Assembly (NCBI GenBank): GCA_002737445.1
Contig: NSIR01000002.1
Coordinates: 224,663 to 288,662, forward strand
Length of the DNA stretch: 64,000 bases
Direction: 5' to 3'
From: Nitrosarchaeum sp.
GTDB lineage: Archaea > Thermoproteota > Nitrososphaeria > Nitrososphaerales > Nitrosopumilaceae
Under the pieces are notes generated by a model, which saw only the letters and a list, made by a program, of their open reading frames with translations, was not told the origin of the DNA and searched no databases. This document shows, piece after piece, positions 16,178 to 25,147 of the stretch. The position numbers and the translations under genes were made by a program. Each line of letters begins with the position of its first letter. The stretch's first letter is position 1.

Positions 16178-17154
16178 AAAAAACAAAAACAATTGAAAAA
16201 AATGCAAAAATTGTCAATAAATATCTAAATTCCAAACTAAAAGGAAACCCCAAATTACTTTATGATGCAGCAGCACATTTGATTATTCATGGTGGAAAAA
16301 GACTCAGACCACATATGGTGATTAAGAGTTGTCAAATTTTGGGAGGTAGTATAACGAGTGCAATACCAGCTGCGAGTGCAGTAGAAATGATACATAATTT
16401 TACTTTGGTTCATGATGACATTATGGATAATGATGAGATGCGTCACGGTGTACCTACTGTTCATAAAAAGTTTGGAATGCCGATTGCAATACTAGCTGGA
16501 GATGTATTATTTTCGAAGGCATATCAAATAATTTCAGATTCAAAATTATCTAACGATGCAACAATTCAATTGGTTTCCAGATTGGCAAAAGCATGTGTGG
16601 ATGTATGTGAAGGACAATTATTAGATGTAAAAATGGCGGAGGAGAAAAGAATTCCATCACAAAAAGAATACATCACAATGATTGGGAAAAAAACCGCGGC
16701 GTTATTTGATGTATCATGTTCGATGGGAGCGATTTGTGCAACAGGCAATCAAAAAGACATTTCAAATTTATCAAATTTTGGAAGAAATTTGGGAATTGCG
16801 TTTCAAATTACAGATGATCTTATTGGAGTTATGGGTGATCCAAAAATTACAAGAAAGCCAGTTGGAAATGATCTAAGAGAAGGAAAAAAATCACTTCCAA
16901 TTCTCATGGCAATAAAATTATCCAAGGGAAAAGACAAAAAAGTAATTCTTAAGGCATTTGGCAACCCAAAAACAACTAAAAATGACCTCAAAAATGCAGT
17001 AGATGTAATTCGTTCACTCGGAATAGAGGAAAACGTGAGGACACAGGCTCTAGAATATGCAGAAATGGCAAAAAAATCGCTTTCAAAATATTCGGGTTCT
17101 GCTAAAACAGAATTAATACAACTATTAGATTTTGTAGTAAAAAGGACATTATAA
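16174..17154 (+). CDS. Geranylgeranyl/polyprenyl diphosphate synthase (first copy)
   Basis: Chain-elongating prenyltransferase for archaeal ether lipids, about 326 residues. GGKRLRPHMV at about 45-54, first Asp-rich motif VHDDIMDND, second Asp-rich motif QITDDLIGVMGD, and the conserved GKK and KPVGNDLREGK. I start at ATG 16174, which overlaps the idi stop as ATGA; an upstream ATG at 16159 is possible. Chain length is not certain from sequence alone. A shorter paralogue lies at 38264. Confidence 0.92.
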   Translation: MKKTKTIEKNAKIVNKYLNSKLKGNPKLLYDAAAHLIIHGGKRLRPHMVIKSCQILGGSITSAIPAASAVEMIHNFTLVHDDIMDNDEMRHGVPTVHKKFGMPIAILAGDVLFSKAYQIISDSKLSNDATIQLVSRLAKACVDVCEGQLLDVKMAEEKRIPSQKEYITMIGKKTAALFDVSCSMGAICATGNQKDISNLSNFGRNLGIAFQITDDLIGVMGDPKITRKPVGNDLREGKKSLPILMAIKLSKGKDKKVILKAFGNPKTTKNDLKNAVDVIRSLGIEENVRTQALEYAEMAKKSLSKYSGSAKTELIQLLDFVVKRTL

Positions 17155-17155
17155 T

Positions 17156-18865
17156 TTGGATGAAAAAATTAAAAATGAAATCAGAAAAATTGCATTACAA
17201 AATGCATTTGAGCATGAAGGAGTAACTCAAGATAAAATTGTATTAGCTAAAATTCTCGGATTAAAACCTGAATTTAGAGCTAAAGTTAAAGAAATTGTTG
17301 GAGACATCACAGAGATCGTTTCAAATGTAAATCAAATTTCATTTGAAAACCAAAAGAGAGAGATAGAGGAAAACTATCCAGAAATTTTAATTCCAAAAGA
17401 AAAAATTGAAGAAAGAGAAGGATTTCCACCACTAAAAAATGCTGAACATGGAAATGTGATAACAAGATTTCCGCCAGAGCCTAACGGATATCCACATATA
17501 GGGCATGCTAAAGCTGCCATAATTAATTCAGAATATGCAAAAATGTATGGTGGAAAATTTATTTTAAGAATGGATGATACAAATCCAGAAGCTGAAAGAA
17601 TGGAATATCATGCTGCAATTAAAGTTGGACTGGATTGGTTAGGAATAAAATTCGATATTATAAAAAATACATCCGATGACATGGAATTATTTTATGAAAA
17701 AGGAAAAGAGTTGATCAACATTGGAAAAGCTTACGTTTGCACATGTAAGAGGGAAGACATTAGCAATAATAGAAAAGAACGAAAAGCATGTAAATGTAGC
17801 AGAGCAGATATTAAAGAAAATATAAAAGGTTGGGGAAAAATGTTTGATAAATTTAAACCAGGAGATGCAATTATAAGATTTCGCGGAGATATGAGTGCAG
17901 ATAATGCAGTAATGCGAGATCCGGTATTATTTAGAATAATTGATGAAAAGCACTATACATTAGGAAACAAATATCGTGTTTGGCCAAGTTATGATTTTTC
18001 GGTAGCAATTGAAGATAGTAATGATGGAGTGACGCATGCATTTCGTTCAAAAGAATTTGAATTGCGAGAGGAACTTATTGATTCCATTTTAGATGCATTG
18101 AATATGAGAAAACCATATCAAGATTTCTTTTCCAGACTTGAATTCAAAGGAATGCCTATTTCCAAAAGAATCATCAGGCCATTGATAGAGGAAGGAAAAG
18201 TGTCGTGGTATGATGACCCAAGATTACCTACGTTAGAATCACTCAAAAGAAGAGGAATTAAACCTGAAGCAATAAAAAAATTCATTTTATCATTGGGATT
18301 AACTAAAGCAAATACTCTTGCACCATTTGAAACACTTGAATCATTCAATAGAAAATACGTAGATGCAGAAAGTATAAGATTATTTATGGTTATTAATCCA
18401 AAAAAACTCAAAATAAAAAATTTACCAATGACAGATGTAGAAATTCCAAATCATCCAATAAAAGATATGGGAAAAAGAAAAATAAATTTGAATGAAAATT
18501 TATTTATTTCTCAAGAAGATGCAATAAATATTAAAGACAACACGTTAATTAAATTACTAGGATTAGGTAATGTTAGAATTTCAAATAGTAGTGGTGAATT
18601 AGAGGGAGAATTCATAGATACTAAGAATATCACAGACATACAAAAAATACAATGGGTCACACAAAAAAATGCTCATATAATAAAAATTCTTATTCCAAAA
18701 GCATTGTTCATCGGTGAACAATTTAATGAAAATAGTTTAGAAGAGCTAGAAGTGTATACAGAACAACACTACTTGCAATTAAAAGATGGTGATGAAATTC
18801 AATTTATCAGATTTGGATATTGCAGAAAAGATTCACAGAATCAAGCAATTTTTACACATAAATAG
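17156..18865 (+). CDS. gltX: Glutamyl-tRNA synthetase (archaeal type)
   Basis: 569 residues, TTG start one base after the prenyl synthase stop. Class-I synthetase signatures: PPEPNGYPHIGHAKAAI (HIGH) and KGMPISKR (KMSKS position). A Cys-rich insertion, CTCKREDISNNRKERKACKC, looks like a zinc knuckle. The beta-barrel anticodon-binding end fits the archaeal/eukaryotic GlnRS-like subtype. In archaea this enzyme normally charges tRNA-Gln with Glu as well, before GatDE conversion. Confidence 0.95.
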   Translation: MDEKIKNEIRKIALQNAFEHEGVTQDKIVLAKILGLKPEFRAKVKEIVGDITEIVSNVNQISFENQKREIEENYPEILIPKEKIEEREGFPPLKNAEHGNVITRFPPEPNGYPHIGHAKAAIINSEYAKMYGGKFILRMDDTNPEAERMEYHAAIKVGLDWLGIKFDIIKNTSDDMELFYEKGKELINIGKAYVCTCKREDISNNRKERKACKCSRADIKENIKGWGKMFDKFKPGDAIIRFRGDMSADNAVMRDPVLFRIIDEKHYTLGNKYRVWPSYDFSVAIEDSNDGVTHAFRSKEFELREELIDSILDALNMRKPYQDFFSRLEFKGMPISKRIIRPLIEEGKVSWYDDPRLPTLESLKRRGIKPEAIKKFILSLGLTKANTLAPFETLESFNRKYVDAESIRLFMVINPKKLKIKNLPMTDVEIPNHPIKDMGKRKINLNENLFISQEDAINIKDNTLIKLLGLGNVRISNSSGELEGEFIDTKNITDIQKIQWVTQKNAHIIKILIPKALFIGEQFNENSLEELEVYTEQHYLQLKDGDEIQFIRFGYCRKDSQNQAIFTHK

Positions 18866-18874
18866 TGAAAAATT

Positions 18875-19738
18875 ATGAAGATAGCAAGATTTTTCCATGA
18901 AAATAATGAAACATATGGTTTTGTAAAAGGCGATAAAGTTGCAACTAAAAATGAAATAACATACCAAACAGGAGTACCCATTCCACAAGGTATCAAAGAT
19001 TTTTTATTTGATGGATGGTATGACGAAATCAAGGATCAATTACACACACTGCCATACAAAGAAAATATTTCTAAATTCAAATTTTTAAGTCCTATTCCGA
19101 ATCCAAATAAAATTATCTGTTTAGCTTTTAATTATGTTGACCATGCTAAAGAACAAAATTTAACATCATCAGATGATCCAGCCATAATTTTTAAACCAAG
19201 AACTTCTCTAATTGGAACGGAATCAGACATAATATGTCCCAATTTTGTAACGCAGTTAGATTATGAAGTAGAATTAGCATTGATAATTGGTAAAAATTGT
19301 AAAAATATCAATGAAGAGCAAGCAAAAGATGCGATATTCGGATATATGATTTTAAATGATGTCTCAGCTAGAGACATCCAATTCAAAGATAAACAATTCA
19401 CCAGAGGAAAAAGTTTTGATACATTTGCACCATCAGGACCATGGATAACAACTGCAGATGAAATAGAGGATCCACAAAATTTAAAATTAATAACTAAAAT
19501 TAACGGAGAGATACGACAAAATTCCTCTACAAGTAAAATGTTCATAAAAATACCTGAAATAGTATCTAAATTAAGTAAAGTGATGACTCTTGAAAAGGGG
19601 GATATTATTTCAACTGGAACCCCCGCAGGAGTTATGCTAAATAAACCAAATGCGGTGTTCCTTAAAAATGGAGATATTATAGAAATGGAAATTGAAAAAT
19701 TAGGTAATTTAAAAAATACAATTAAATTTGTGAGTTAA
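18875..19738 (+). CDS. Fumarylacetoacetate hydrolase family protein
   Basis: 287 residues with an N-terminal extension of about 70 then the FAH domain. Signatures: LAFNYVDHAKEQ, IIFKPRTSLIG, DYEVELALIIGK with metal-binding acidic residues, GYMILNDVSARDIQ, KSFDTFAPSGPWI and STGTPAGV. Family members hydrolyse or decarboxylate 2-oxo acids and acylpyruvates. Substrate cannot be assigned. Confidence 0.88.
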   Translation: MKIARFFHENNETYGFVKGDKVATKNEITYQTGVPIPQGIKDFLFDGWYDEIKDQLHTLPYKENISKFKFLSPIPNPNKIICLAFNYVDHAKEQNLTSSDDPAIIFKPRTSLIGTESDIICPNFVTQLDYEVELALIIGKNCKNINEEQAKDAIFGYMILNDVSARDIQFKDKQFTRGKSFDTFAPSGPWITTADEIEDPQNLKLITKINGEIRQNSSTSKMFIKIPEIVSKLSKVMTLEKGDIISTGTPAGVMLNKPNAVFLKNGDIIEMEIEKLGNLKNTIKFVS

Positions 19739-19740
19739 AT

Positions 19741-20529
19741 TTAGTGTAAATATTTTTTCATTAAATTAAATGTAATTTTATGTTCAAGATTAATTGAGAA
19801 GGATAGATTTTCTTTACAAAGAATTTGTATTTTTTCATAATTTTTTTCTTTCGCATAATTTTGTATATATGAAATAATATTCAAAGTATTATTTTGAGAA
19901 CCTGAAAACATTGTTACAATTAAAGTTTTTGAAAAATGTTCTGACTCAGTTAAAATTGCAGTTGAAATACTACCAGATTTATTTGAAAATATTATTTTAT
20001 TTTCTTTTGTTAAAGAGATAAAAATTTCTTTATCAAATACTAACCACCTCCATGAATTTACATATTGGGAAATTTTTACAAACTCAAAAACATTTGCAAA
20101 CTGAATTTCAAAAGTAGTATCAATTTTTGGTAAAAGAGAATAAAAATTCCAAGTCTGAAATATTTTATAATTGAGATTTTTTGCCATTGATAATGATGCG
20201 GAATTGTGTGTATCAATAAGCATGAATGAAAATTCAATTTGTTTTGCTTTAGCAAGTAATTCTACATATTCAACAAGTTTTGAAGCTAATCCCTGTCTAC
20301 GAAAATTAGAATCAATTCTAATCCCTTCAATCCAAATTTGATTTTTAGATAAATATGAATGACACATGCCAATTGGGTATGATTTTTCAATAACGAGTAA
20401 ATTACCTTCAGATAACCAATAATCCCAAACATCTTGAATATAATCACCCCATGAAAAAGTATTTTTACAAAAATCAAATATAGAAAATTTATCTGAATTT
20501 ATTGCAGATCTAATCAATATTGATTCCAC
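19741..20529 (-). CDS. GNAT acetyltransferase with C-terminal extension
   Basis: 262 residues. The first 135 residues form a GNAT domain, with the acetyl-CoA motif RIDSNFRRQGLASKLVEYVE and a DTHNSASLSMAKNLNYK stretch typical of motif B. The remaining 125 residues may be a second degenerate GNAT lobe; they lack the Q/R-x-x-G-x-A loop. Convergent with the FAH gene and 40 bp divergent from the Rieske gene. Substrate unknown. Confidence 0.8.
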   Translation of the reverse strand: MESILIRSAINSDKFSIFDFCKNTFSWGDYIQDVWDYWLSEGNLLVIEKSYPIGMCHSYLSKNQIWIEGIRIDSNFRRQGLASKLVEYVELLAKAKQIEFSFMLIDTHNSASLSMAKNLNYKIFQTWNFYSLLPKIDTTFEIQFANVFEFVKISQYVNSWRWLVFDKEIFISLTKENKIIFSNKSGSISTAILTESEHFSKTLIVTMFSGSQNNTLNIISYIQNYAKEKNYEKIQILCKENLSFSINLEHKITFNLMKKYLH

Positions 20530-20568
20530 ATACGAAAAAATATTAAGAATGAATGATTAATAATAATA

Positions 20569-20877
20569 ATGGGTAAAATTGTGGCTGGAAAAACTACGGA
20601 CATTCCTGTAGGTAAAACGCTTAAAATTTCAGTAGACGGTAAAGAAATCATGGTTGCTAATATTGACGGTCAATATTGTGCTGTAGATGATTCATGCACT
20701 CATTCAGGTTCAAGTCTTTCAGAAGGAAAATTGGAGGGAGACAAAATCATATGTGGGTGGCATGGAGCTGAATTTGATTGTAAAACTGGTAAATTAGTTA
20801 AATTTCCTGCTAAAATTAGAGACATTTCATCATACAAAGTTTCCATAGAATCAGATAACGTATTTGTAGAGATGTGA
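20569..20877 (+). CDS. Rieske-type [2Fe-2S] ferredoxin
   Basis: 102 residues, soluble. The cluster ligands are C-T-H-S-G at about 45-47 and C-G-W-H-G at about 64-67: the Cys-x-His and Cys-x2-His pairs of Rieske proteins. There is no membrane anchor, so this is a cytoplasmic electron carrier rather than the bc1 subunit. A TATA-like AAAATATTAAG lies about 25 bp before the start, suggesting a leaderless mRNA. The partner oxygenase or reductase is not visible nearby. Confidence 0.9.
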   Translation: MGKIVAGKTTDIPVGKTLKISVDGKEIMVANIDGQYCAVDDSCTHSGSSLSEGKLEGDKIICGWHGAEFDCKTGKLVKFPAKIRDISSYKVSIESDNVFVEM

Positions 20878-20913
20878 CTATATACTTCAAATATGAAATA
20901 AATTGTGTAAAAA

Positions 20914-21183
20914 ATGGCTGACGATAAACAAAATAAAGAAACAATGAAAGAGGCAATTGAAACTCTAAATCAAATTGCTACAAATCATTCAACACCAAAA
21001 ACAATTAAAAAATCAATTAATGATCTCATAGTAGATTTGAATAATGATGAATACTCACTATCAGTAAGAGCCAACAATACAATCAGTTTGTTAGATGATG
21101 TAACACAAGATCCCAATATGCCCTCATATGTAAGAACGCAGTTATGGCAGGCAGTTTCAAAGCTTGAAAGTATAAGAGAATAA
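20914..21183 (+). CDS. UPF0147 family protein
   Basis: 89 residues, all helical and soluble, with TPKTIKKSINDLI, LSVRANNTISLLDDVTQDPN and YVRTQLWQAVSKLE. It is an archaea-specific family of unknown function. No catalytic motif is visible. Confidence 0.88.
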   Translation: MADDKQNKETMKEAIETLNQIATNHSTPKTIKKSINDLIVDLNNDEYSLSVRANNTISLLDDVTQDPNMPSYVRTQLWQAVSKLESIRE

Positions 21184-21208
21184 ATTCCCATATTATTAAA
21201 TTATAATA

Positions 21209-21967
21209 TTGAAAATAGAAGAATACCTAAAATCATTACCAGAAAAAATAATTAATGGTGATGACGTACAATTACCAGATAAATCATTCAAAGTAATTTT
21301 TGATTCATTTAAGTTAGGTGTGGAAGATACTTTCTATCATCTTGGATGTGGCAATGGAAAAGGAATTGTAATGGCTTTAAAAGAATATAATGTGAAAAAA
21401 GCCGTCGGGATCGATAACAATCCAGATAAAATCATAGAAGCAAAAGATATTTTGAAACAAAATAATCTAGTAGGAGAATTAATTTGTAAAGATATACAAA
21501 ATGTAGATATTTCTGATGCAACAGTAATTTTATTTTGGTTTACAAATGAAATGATAATTAAGAATATGATGGAGAAATTTAAAGTTCTAAAAGCAGGTAC
21601 AAAAATAATTACAATTTGGGGACCATTACCAGAGTGTATTCCTGAAAAAGTAGAATTTCCATATATACTCAATCAAATTCCATTAAAAAAAGCACATACT
21701 TTACAAGAACAGGTATTAGCAATTTTTGGAGTAAAATGCATAGATTTCATGACTGCGTGGGAATTTGCAGAGAGATATACAAAAGCTGTAAGTATACCTG
21801 AAATTGAAAATGATAGATTCTTAACAATCATTCAAACTCTAGTAATTTGGATTAATGCAAGAAATTTAGGAGTTTCCTGTGGAGAGAAAATACCAGAATC
21901 AATTCAAACATACATACAAATCATGAAAACACATTTTGGTATTGATTTTGAACATCTTTTAAAATAA
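21209..21967 (+). CDS. SAM-dependent methyltransferase, aKMT/Dot1-like
   Basis: 252 residues, TTG start 25 bases after the UPF0147 stop. The SAM motif is FYHLGCGNGKGIVMALKEY, followed by GIDNNPDKI and the DATVILFWFTNEM strand. The arrangement recalls the archaeal protein-lysine methyltransferase aKMT and Dot1. An additional C-terminal helical part of about 90 residues goes beyond that small enzyme. Substrate is therefore uncertain; protein lysine methylation is a hypothesis. Confidence 0.75.
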   Translation: MKIEEYLKSLPEKIINGDDVQLPDKSFKVIFDSFKLGVEDTFYHLGCGNGKGIVMALKEYNVKKAVGIDNNPDKIIEAKDILKQNNLVGELICKDIQNVDISDATVILFWFTNEMIIKNMMEKFKVLKAGTKIITIWGPLPECIPEKVEFPYILNQIPLKKAHTLQEQVLAIFGVKCIDFMTAWEFAERYTKAVSIPEIENDRFLTIIQTLVIWINARNLGVSCGEKIPESIQTYIQIMKTHFGIDFEHLLK

Positions 21968-22008
21968 TTCTGTGTAATCCTTTTATTTTGTATCTACTAG
22001 ATAAAAGT

Positions 22009-22356
22009 ATGAATGGCAAAATAAACATTAATGTATCCACCATAGATTATGATAAAACAAGTAAGGCGTTATCGCATCAGCTTTCTCTTTTAGAGGAAAT
22101 GGTTCATAGTAAAGATGATTTTGTAATTACAGATTCAGAATTTGCTTTTGGTTGGCATTTTTTTGTTGTAAGTGTTAATAAGAATTTGGTAGAAAAATTT
22201 ATTGATCAAATGGGTTCTGATTTTAATAAATTAAAAGGAAATAGCATAGAGAGAAAATTCATTACATGGCTTACAAATAATTTAAATGGTAAAATACCTC
22301 GATTCAAACTTGCCATTAAAGAAGAAATGGAATCAAGTAAATACGGTATTTTTTAA
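22009..22356 (+). CDS. Conserved small protein of unknown function
   Basis: About 115 residues from ATG 22009; a TTG at 21988 would add seven. I prefer 22009 because TTTTATTT lies about 25 bp upstream. The sequence shows two alpha/beta halves, with VHSKDDFVITDSEFAFGWHF and a basic C-terminal region. No membrane segment and no known motif. Not recognised. Confidence 0.6.
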   Translation: MNGKININVSTIDYDKTSKALSHQLSLLEEMVHSKDDFVITDSEFAFGWHFFVVSVNKNLVEKFIDQMGSDFNKLKGNSIERKFITWLTNNLNGKIPRFKLAIKEEMESSKYGIF

Positions 22357-22362
22357 AAAAGT

Positions 22363-22436
22363 GGGCCCTCGAGGGTAATCGAAACCCTGTCCGAGGATCC
22401 ACAATCCTCTATACTAACCACTGTACTACGAAGGCC
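22363..22436 (-). tRNA. tRNA-His (GTG)
   Basis: On the minus strand: acceptor GGCCTTC/GAGGGCC, anticodon stem-loop GAGGA-TTGTGGA-TCCTC giving GTG, T arm AGGGT-TTCGATT-ACCCT. Base 73 is C, as expected for archaeal tRNA-His. The base before position 1 is T, so the identity nucleotide G-1 is not encoded. No intron. Confidence 0.93.
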
Positions 22437-22533
22437 ACAAGAATAAAAAATTGGCTATCCTGTAATAATCTTTGATTTTAAGACAGTTAAGATTAGCCTC
22501 TAGATTTAATATCAAGTCAATAAATTTCCAATC

Positions 22534-22614
22534 ATGAGACTTTGGTGGATTGCAATGGGAATAACAGCCGCAATTACATGGATTGGTGCCAATTATTTAA
22601 TCCCATGGAAATAA
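22534..22614 (+). CDS. 26-aa single-helix membrane microprotein
   Basis: ATG at 22534 to TAA at 22614. The product MRLWWIAMGITAAITWIGAN plus YLIPWK is one hydrophobic helix with a Trp-rich N-terminus and a basic end. An ATTTAATA box at about 22503-22510 sits 24-31 bp upstream, which supports a leaderless gene. It could be a small subunit of a membrane complex. No homologue is known to me. Confidence 0.45.
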   Translation: MRLWWIAMGITAAITWIGANYLIPWK

Positions 22615-22713
22615 ACCAAATAAAAATAATATTCATAAATTTAATATATATATTTTAAAAAAATTTATCATTAACGATCGCTTTAAATTTGTTGTATAAA
22701 GTAATGATTCAAC

Positions 22714-23730
22714 TTGAAAAAAGGATTTATTTCAAATAGATTGCAACCGTGGAAAAAGTCAACAGGAATTACAGTAGAAAGAAAAATAGAAAAAGTTCAA
22801 ACTGAAAAATTTTTATGGACAGATTTACAAAGTCCAGATAGAACAGATATTGAGAAATTAGTTGAGCAGTATAATTTCAACGCATTAAATATTGAAGACT
22901 GTATGACTAAATTTGAGCTTCAAAAACTAGACAGTTATGATGATCACTTTTTTGTAATATTGCATTTTCCACCACTCTTACAACAGTTGGGAATTTCAAG
23001 GAATAGTCAACTTTCCATATTTATAGGAAAAAATTTTCTAGTAACTGTTCATCAGGGAGATTTAAAACCATTAGTAGATTTGGTAAATATTTGTAAAAAC
23101 GATTCAGATACACATAGAAAAGAAAGATTATTAGGTAAATCATCAGGATATTTACTTCATGAGATTATAGATATTTTAGTAGATGATCTACTACATGTAT
23201 CAAGAAAAGTAATTGCCAATTTAGATGACATTGAAGATGAAGTATTTGATGAAACAAAATCGGTTGCAAGAAATATTGCATTACTTAGAAGGGAAATCAA
23301 CATAATGCGAAGGATAGCAACACCATTAAAAAAATTCGTATTAGAAATTGCTAAAAACATTAAAAGATTTTCAGATGAAGATGATCTTTCATTATACTTT
23401 GATGATGTAATTGATCATATTGATAAAGTAATTGAAACTTTAGAAGAATCCAGAGAAACAATGGAGATTTACAAAGATACAGATTACATGCTAAGTACTG
23501 AAAAAACAAACAAAATACTTGCAGCATTAACCATAATCTTTACATTTTCAATTCCTGGGACAGCTATTGCAACATTTTATGGAATGAACGTAAATTTACC
23601 TGGAGGGTTGAGTGATCATTCAACGTTTTTAGGACCATACACATCATTCATGATAATAATTCTAGCAGCATTAATACCAGTAGCAATAATGTTTATGCAT
23701 TTTAAGAAACTTGGTTGGATTAATAATTAA
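22714..23730 (+). CDS. corA: CorA-like magnesium/divalent cation channel
   Basis: 338 residues, TTG start. A long cytoplasmic alpha/beta domain with extended helices leads to two C-terminal membrane helices. The selectivity signature Y-G-M-N is present in FYGMNVNLPG. The chain ends with a short basic tail, as in CorA. The protein should be a homopentamer for Mg uptake, with Co or Ni possible. Confidence 0.92.
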   Translation: MKKGFISNRLQPWKKSTGITVERKIEKVQTEKFLWTDLQSPDRTDIEKLVEQYNFNALNIEDCMTKFELQKLDSYDDHFFVILHFPPLLQQLGISRNSQLSIFIGKNFLVTVHQGDLKPLVDLVNICKNDSDTHRKERLLGKSSGYLLHEIIDILVDDLLHVSRKVIANLDDIEDEVFDETKSVARNIALLRREINIMRRIATPLKKFVLEIAKNIKRFSDEDDLSLYFDDVIDHIDKVIETLEESRETMEIYKDTDYMLSTEKTNKILAALTIIFTFSIPGTAIATFYGMNVNLPGGLSDHSTFLGPYTSFMIIILAALIPVAIMFMHFKKLGWINN

Positions 23731-23739
23731 AAAAATAAT

Positions 23740-24552
23740 TCAATTTAGTAATTTTTCATGCAAACTTATTTTTATTTTAGTCAAGGATAATTTCAAATTA
23801 TCAGGTATTATCACTAATAATCCTGAATTCTTTGTCACATTGTTACAAATACCGCTAAAACTGTTATGATTTATTGTAAAACATTTGGGTTGATCATAAA
23901 ATATAAAAGAATTATTGTCCAAATAATGATTTAATTCAATTTCTGACGGGATAAAATATGCATCGAAAAAAGTATTTTCGTCATCTATAGAAATTCCAAA
24001 TTCATAAGAAGTAAAATATTCCAATGTGCAAATAGGTATGAATTGAACATATCCACTCTTTACAAGTTCTTTCTGTTTTTCTAAGGAATATTTTTCATTT
24101 GGAATATTTTTATAAATAGATACATAGGGATCATTATTTAGTTTAATTCCCTGCAATGATTCAATATTACTACGAATACTATCAACCGCATATCTATACA
24201 GATGTGGGTTCCAACTAGATTCACAATTGCTAAATTCATGTTTTAATTCAACAAATGATTTTTGTTTTTGATAATGTAGTTGATTAGAATTGTAATCTGA
24301 AAACATTGTGGTATCTGAAGAATCATACCCAAATCCAGTAACATTGGATTTTTGATTTGACCAAACATTTGTCACATCAAATAGAATATTTCCAGGGTAA
24401 CTATTCCATTCAGGTTGGAGATGAATATAGATAGAATATTTGTTAATATCTTGATCATATGGTGAAGTAAATAGTAAATGACCAAAAAAAGCATTAAATA
24501 AAATTACAATAAGAGCAATTAGAGGTATTAAAAAATAATAACTATTTTTCAT
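23740..24552 (-). CDS. Membrane-anchored extracytoplasmic protein, unknown
   Basis: Residues 1-20 (MKNSYYFLIPLIALIVILFN) form an anchor or signal peptide. About 250 mostly polar, Tyr/Asn/Ser-rich residues follow with five cysteines, likely outside the cell. I start at ATG 24552; an upstream codon at 24579 would add nine residues. No conserved motif recognised. Convergent with corA. Confidence 0.65.
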   Translation of the reverse strand: MKNSYYFLIPLIALIVILFNAFFGHLLFTSPYDQDINKYSIYIHLQPEWNSYPGNILFDVTNVWSNQKSNVTGFGYDSSDTTMFSDYNSNQLHYQKQKSFVELKHEFSNCESSWNPHLYRYAVDSIRSNIESLQGIKLNNDPYVSIYKNIPNEKYSLEKQKELVKSGYVQFIPICTLEYFTSYEFGISIDDENTFFDAYFIPSEIELNHYLDNNSFIFYDQPKCFTINHNSFSGICNNVTKNSGLLVIIPDNLKLSLTKIKISLHEKLLN

Positions 24553-24666
24553 TATCAAACTAGTACATGAATTGATCAATACGACTAATATTTAATTTCA
24601 TAGAAACTATAATTGAACAAAGCGATATTCAAAAGGATCAAAGTAAAAAACACTTTGCATAAGGAG

Positions 24667-24675
24667 CTTAAATAA
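24667..24675 (+). promoter_or_regulatory. TATA box of the TGRGTG-repeat gene
   Basis: CTTAAATAA lies 25-33 bp before the ATG at 24700 and decides between that codon and the upstream ATG at 24685. Confidence 0.55.
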
Positions 24676-24699
24676 ATACAAGATATGATAACCAGAATT

Positions 24700-24969
24700 A
24701 TGGTAAAAATTAAAATTAGAACCGGTAGAGGAACAGGAACAAAAGAAATTGACGTAGGTGAAAAATCTTGGGCTGGAGATGCATATAAAAAAGTTCAAGA
24801 TGAAAAGAAAAAACAAGCAGCAAACAAAATGGTTCACACCGGTAGAGGAACAGGTTCAAAGAGATTAGGAGACATACCAGATGTAAAACCTAGACCTTCA
24901 ACTGAAGGTAGAACTAGAGTTACAGGTAGAGGAACAGGTTCAAGAAAAAGTAAAGATAAAGAGGCATAG
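24700..24969 (+). CDS. Small basic protein with three TGRGTG repeats
   Basis: About 89 residues starting MVKIKIRTGRGTGTKEIDVG. The hexapeptide TGRGTG appears three times, each followed by Ser/Thr/Lys/Arg, near residues 8, 48 and 73 from this start. The chain is Lys/Arg/Gly-rich, lacks hydrophobic core stretches and is probably unstructured. Such RG-rich repeats suggest nucleic-acid binding, but this is inference. Start choice follows the TATA box spacing. I do not recognise the family. Confidence 0.65.
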   Translation: MVKIKIRTGRGTGTKEIDVGEKSWAGDAYKKVQDEKKKQAANKMVHTGRGTGSKRLGDIPDVKPRPSTEGRTRVTGRGTGSRKSKDKEA

Positions 24970-25147
24970 AAATCCTCAATTTCAATTTTTAATTAAATTA
25001 TTTTAGTGTATACTGAAAAATTTTCAAATAATTATCTTATCAAAAAAGAATTGTTTTACAGATTTTTAAAAAAATATTTTAAAAGTAATAAATAATATCA
25101 ATAATCACATCAACATAATTAAATATAAAAAAATTAGAAAATAAATT

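Noticed and set aside
22450-22500. GGCTA...TAGCC stem with inner AATCTT/AAGATT as a possible RNA leader
   Set aside because: Needs a nine-base bulge and has only short AT-rich arms; no box motifs.
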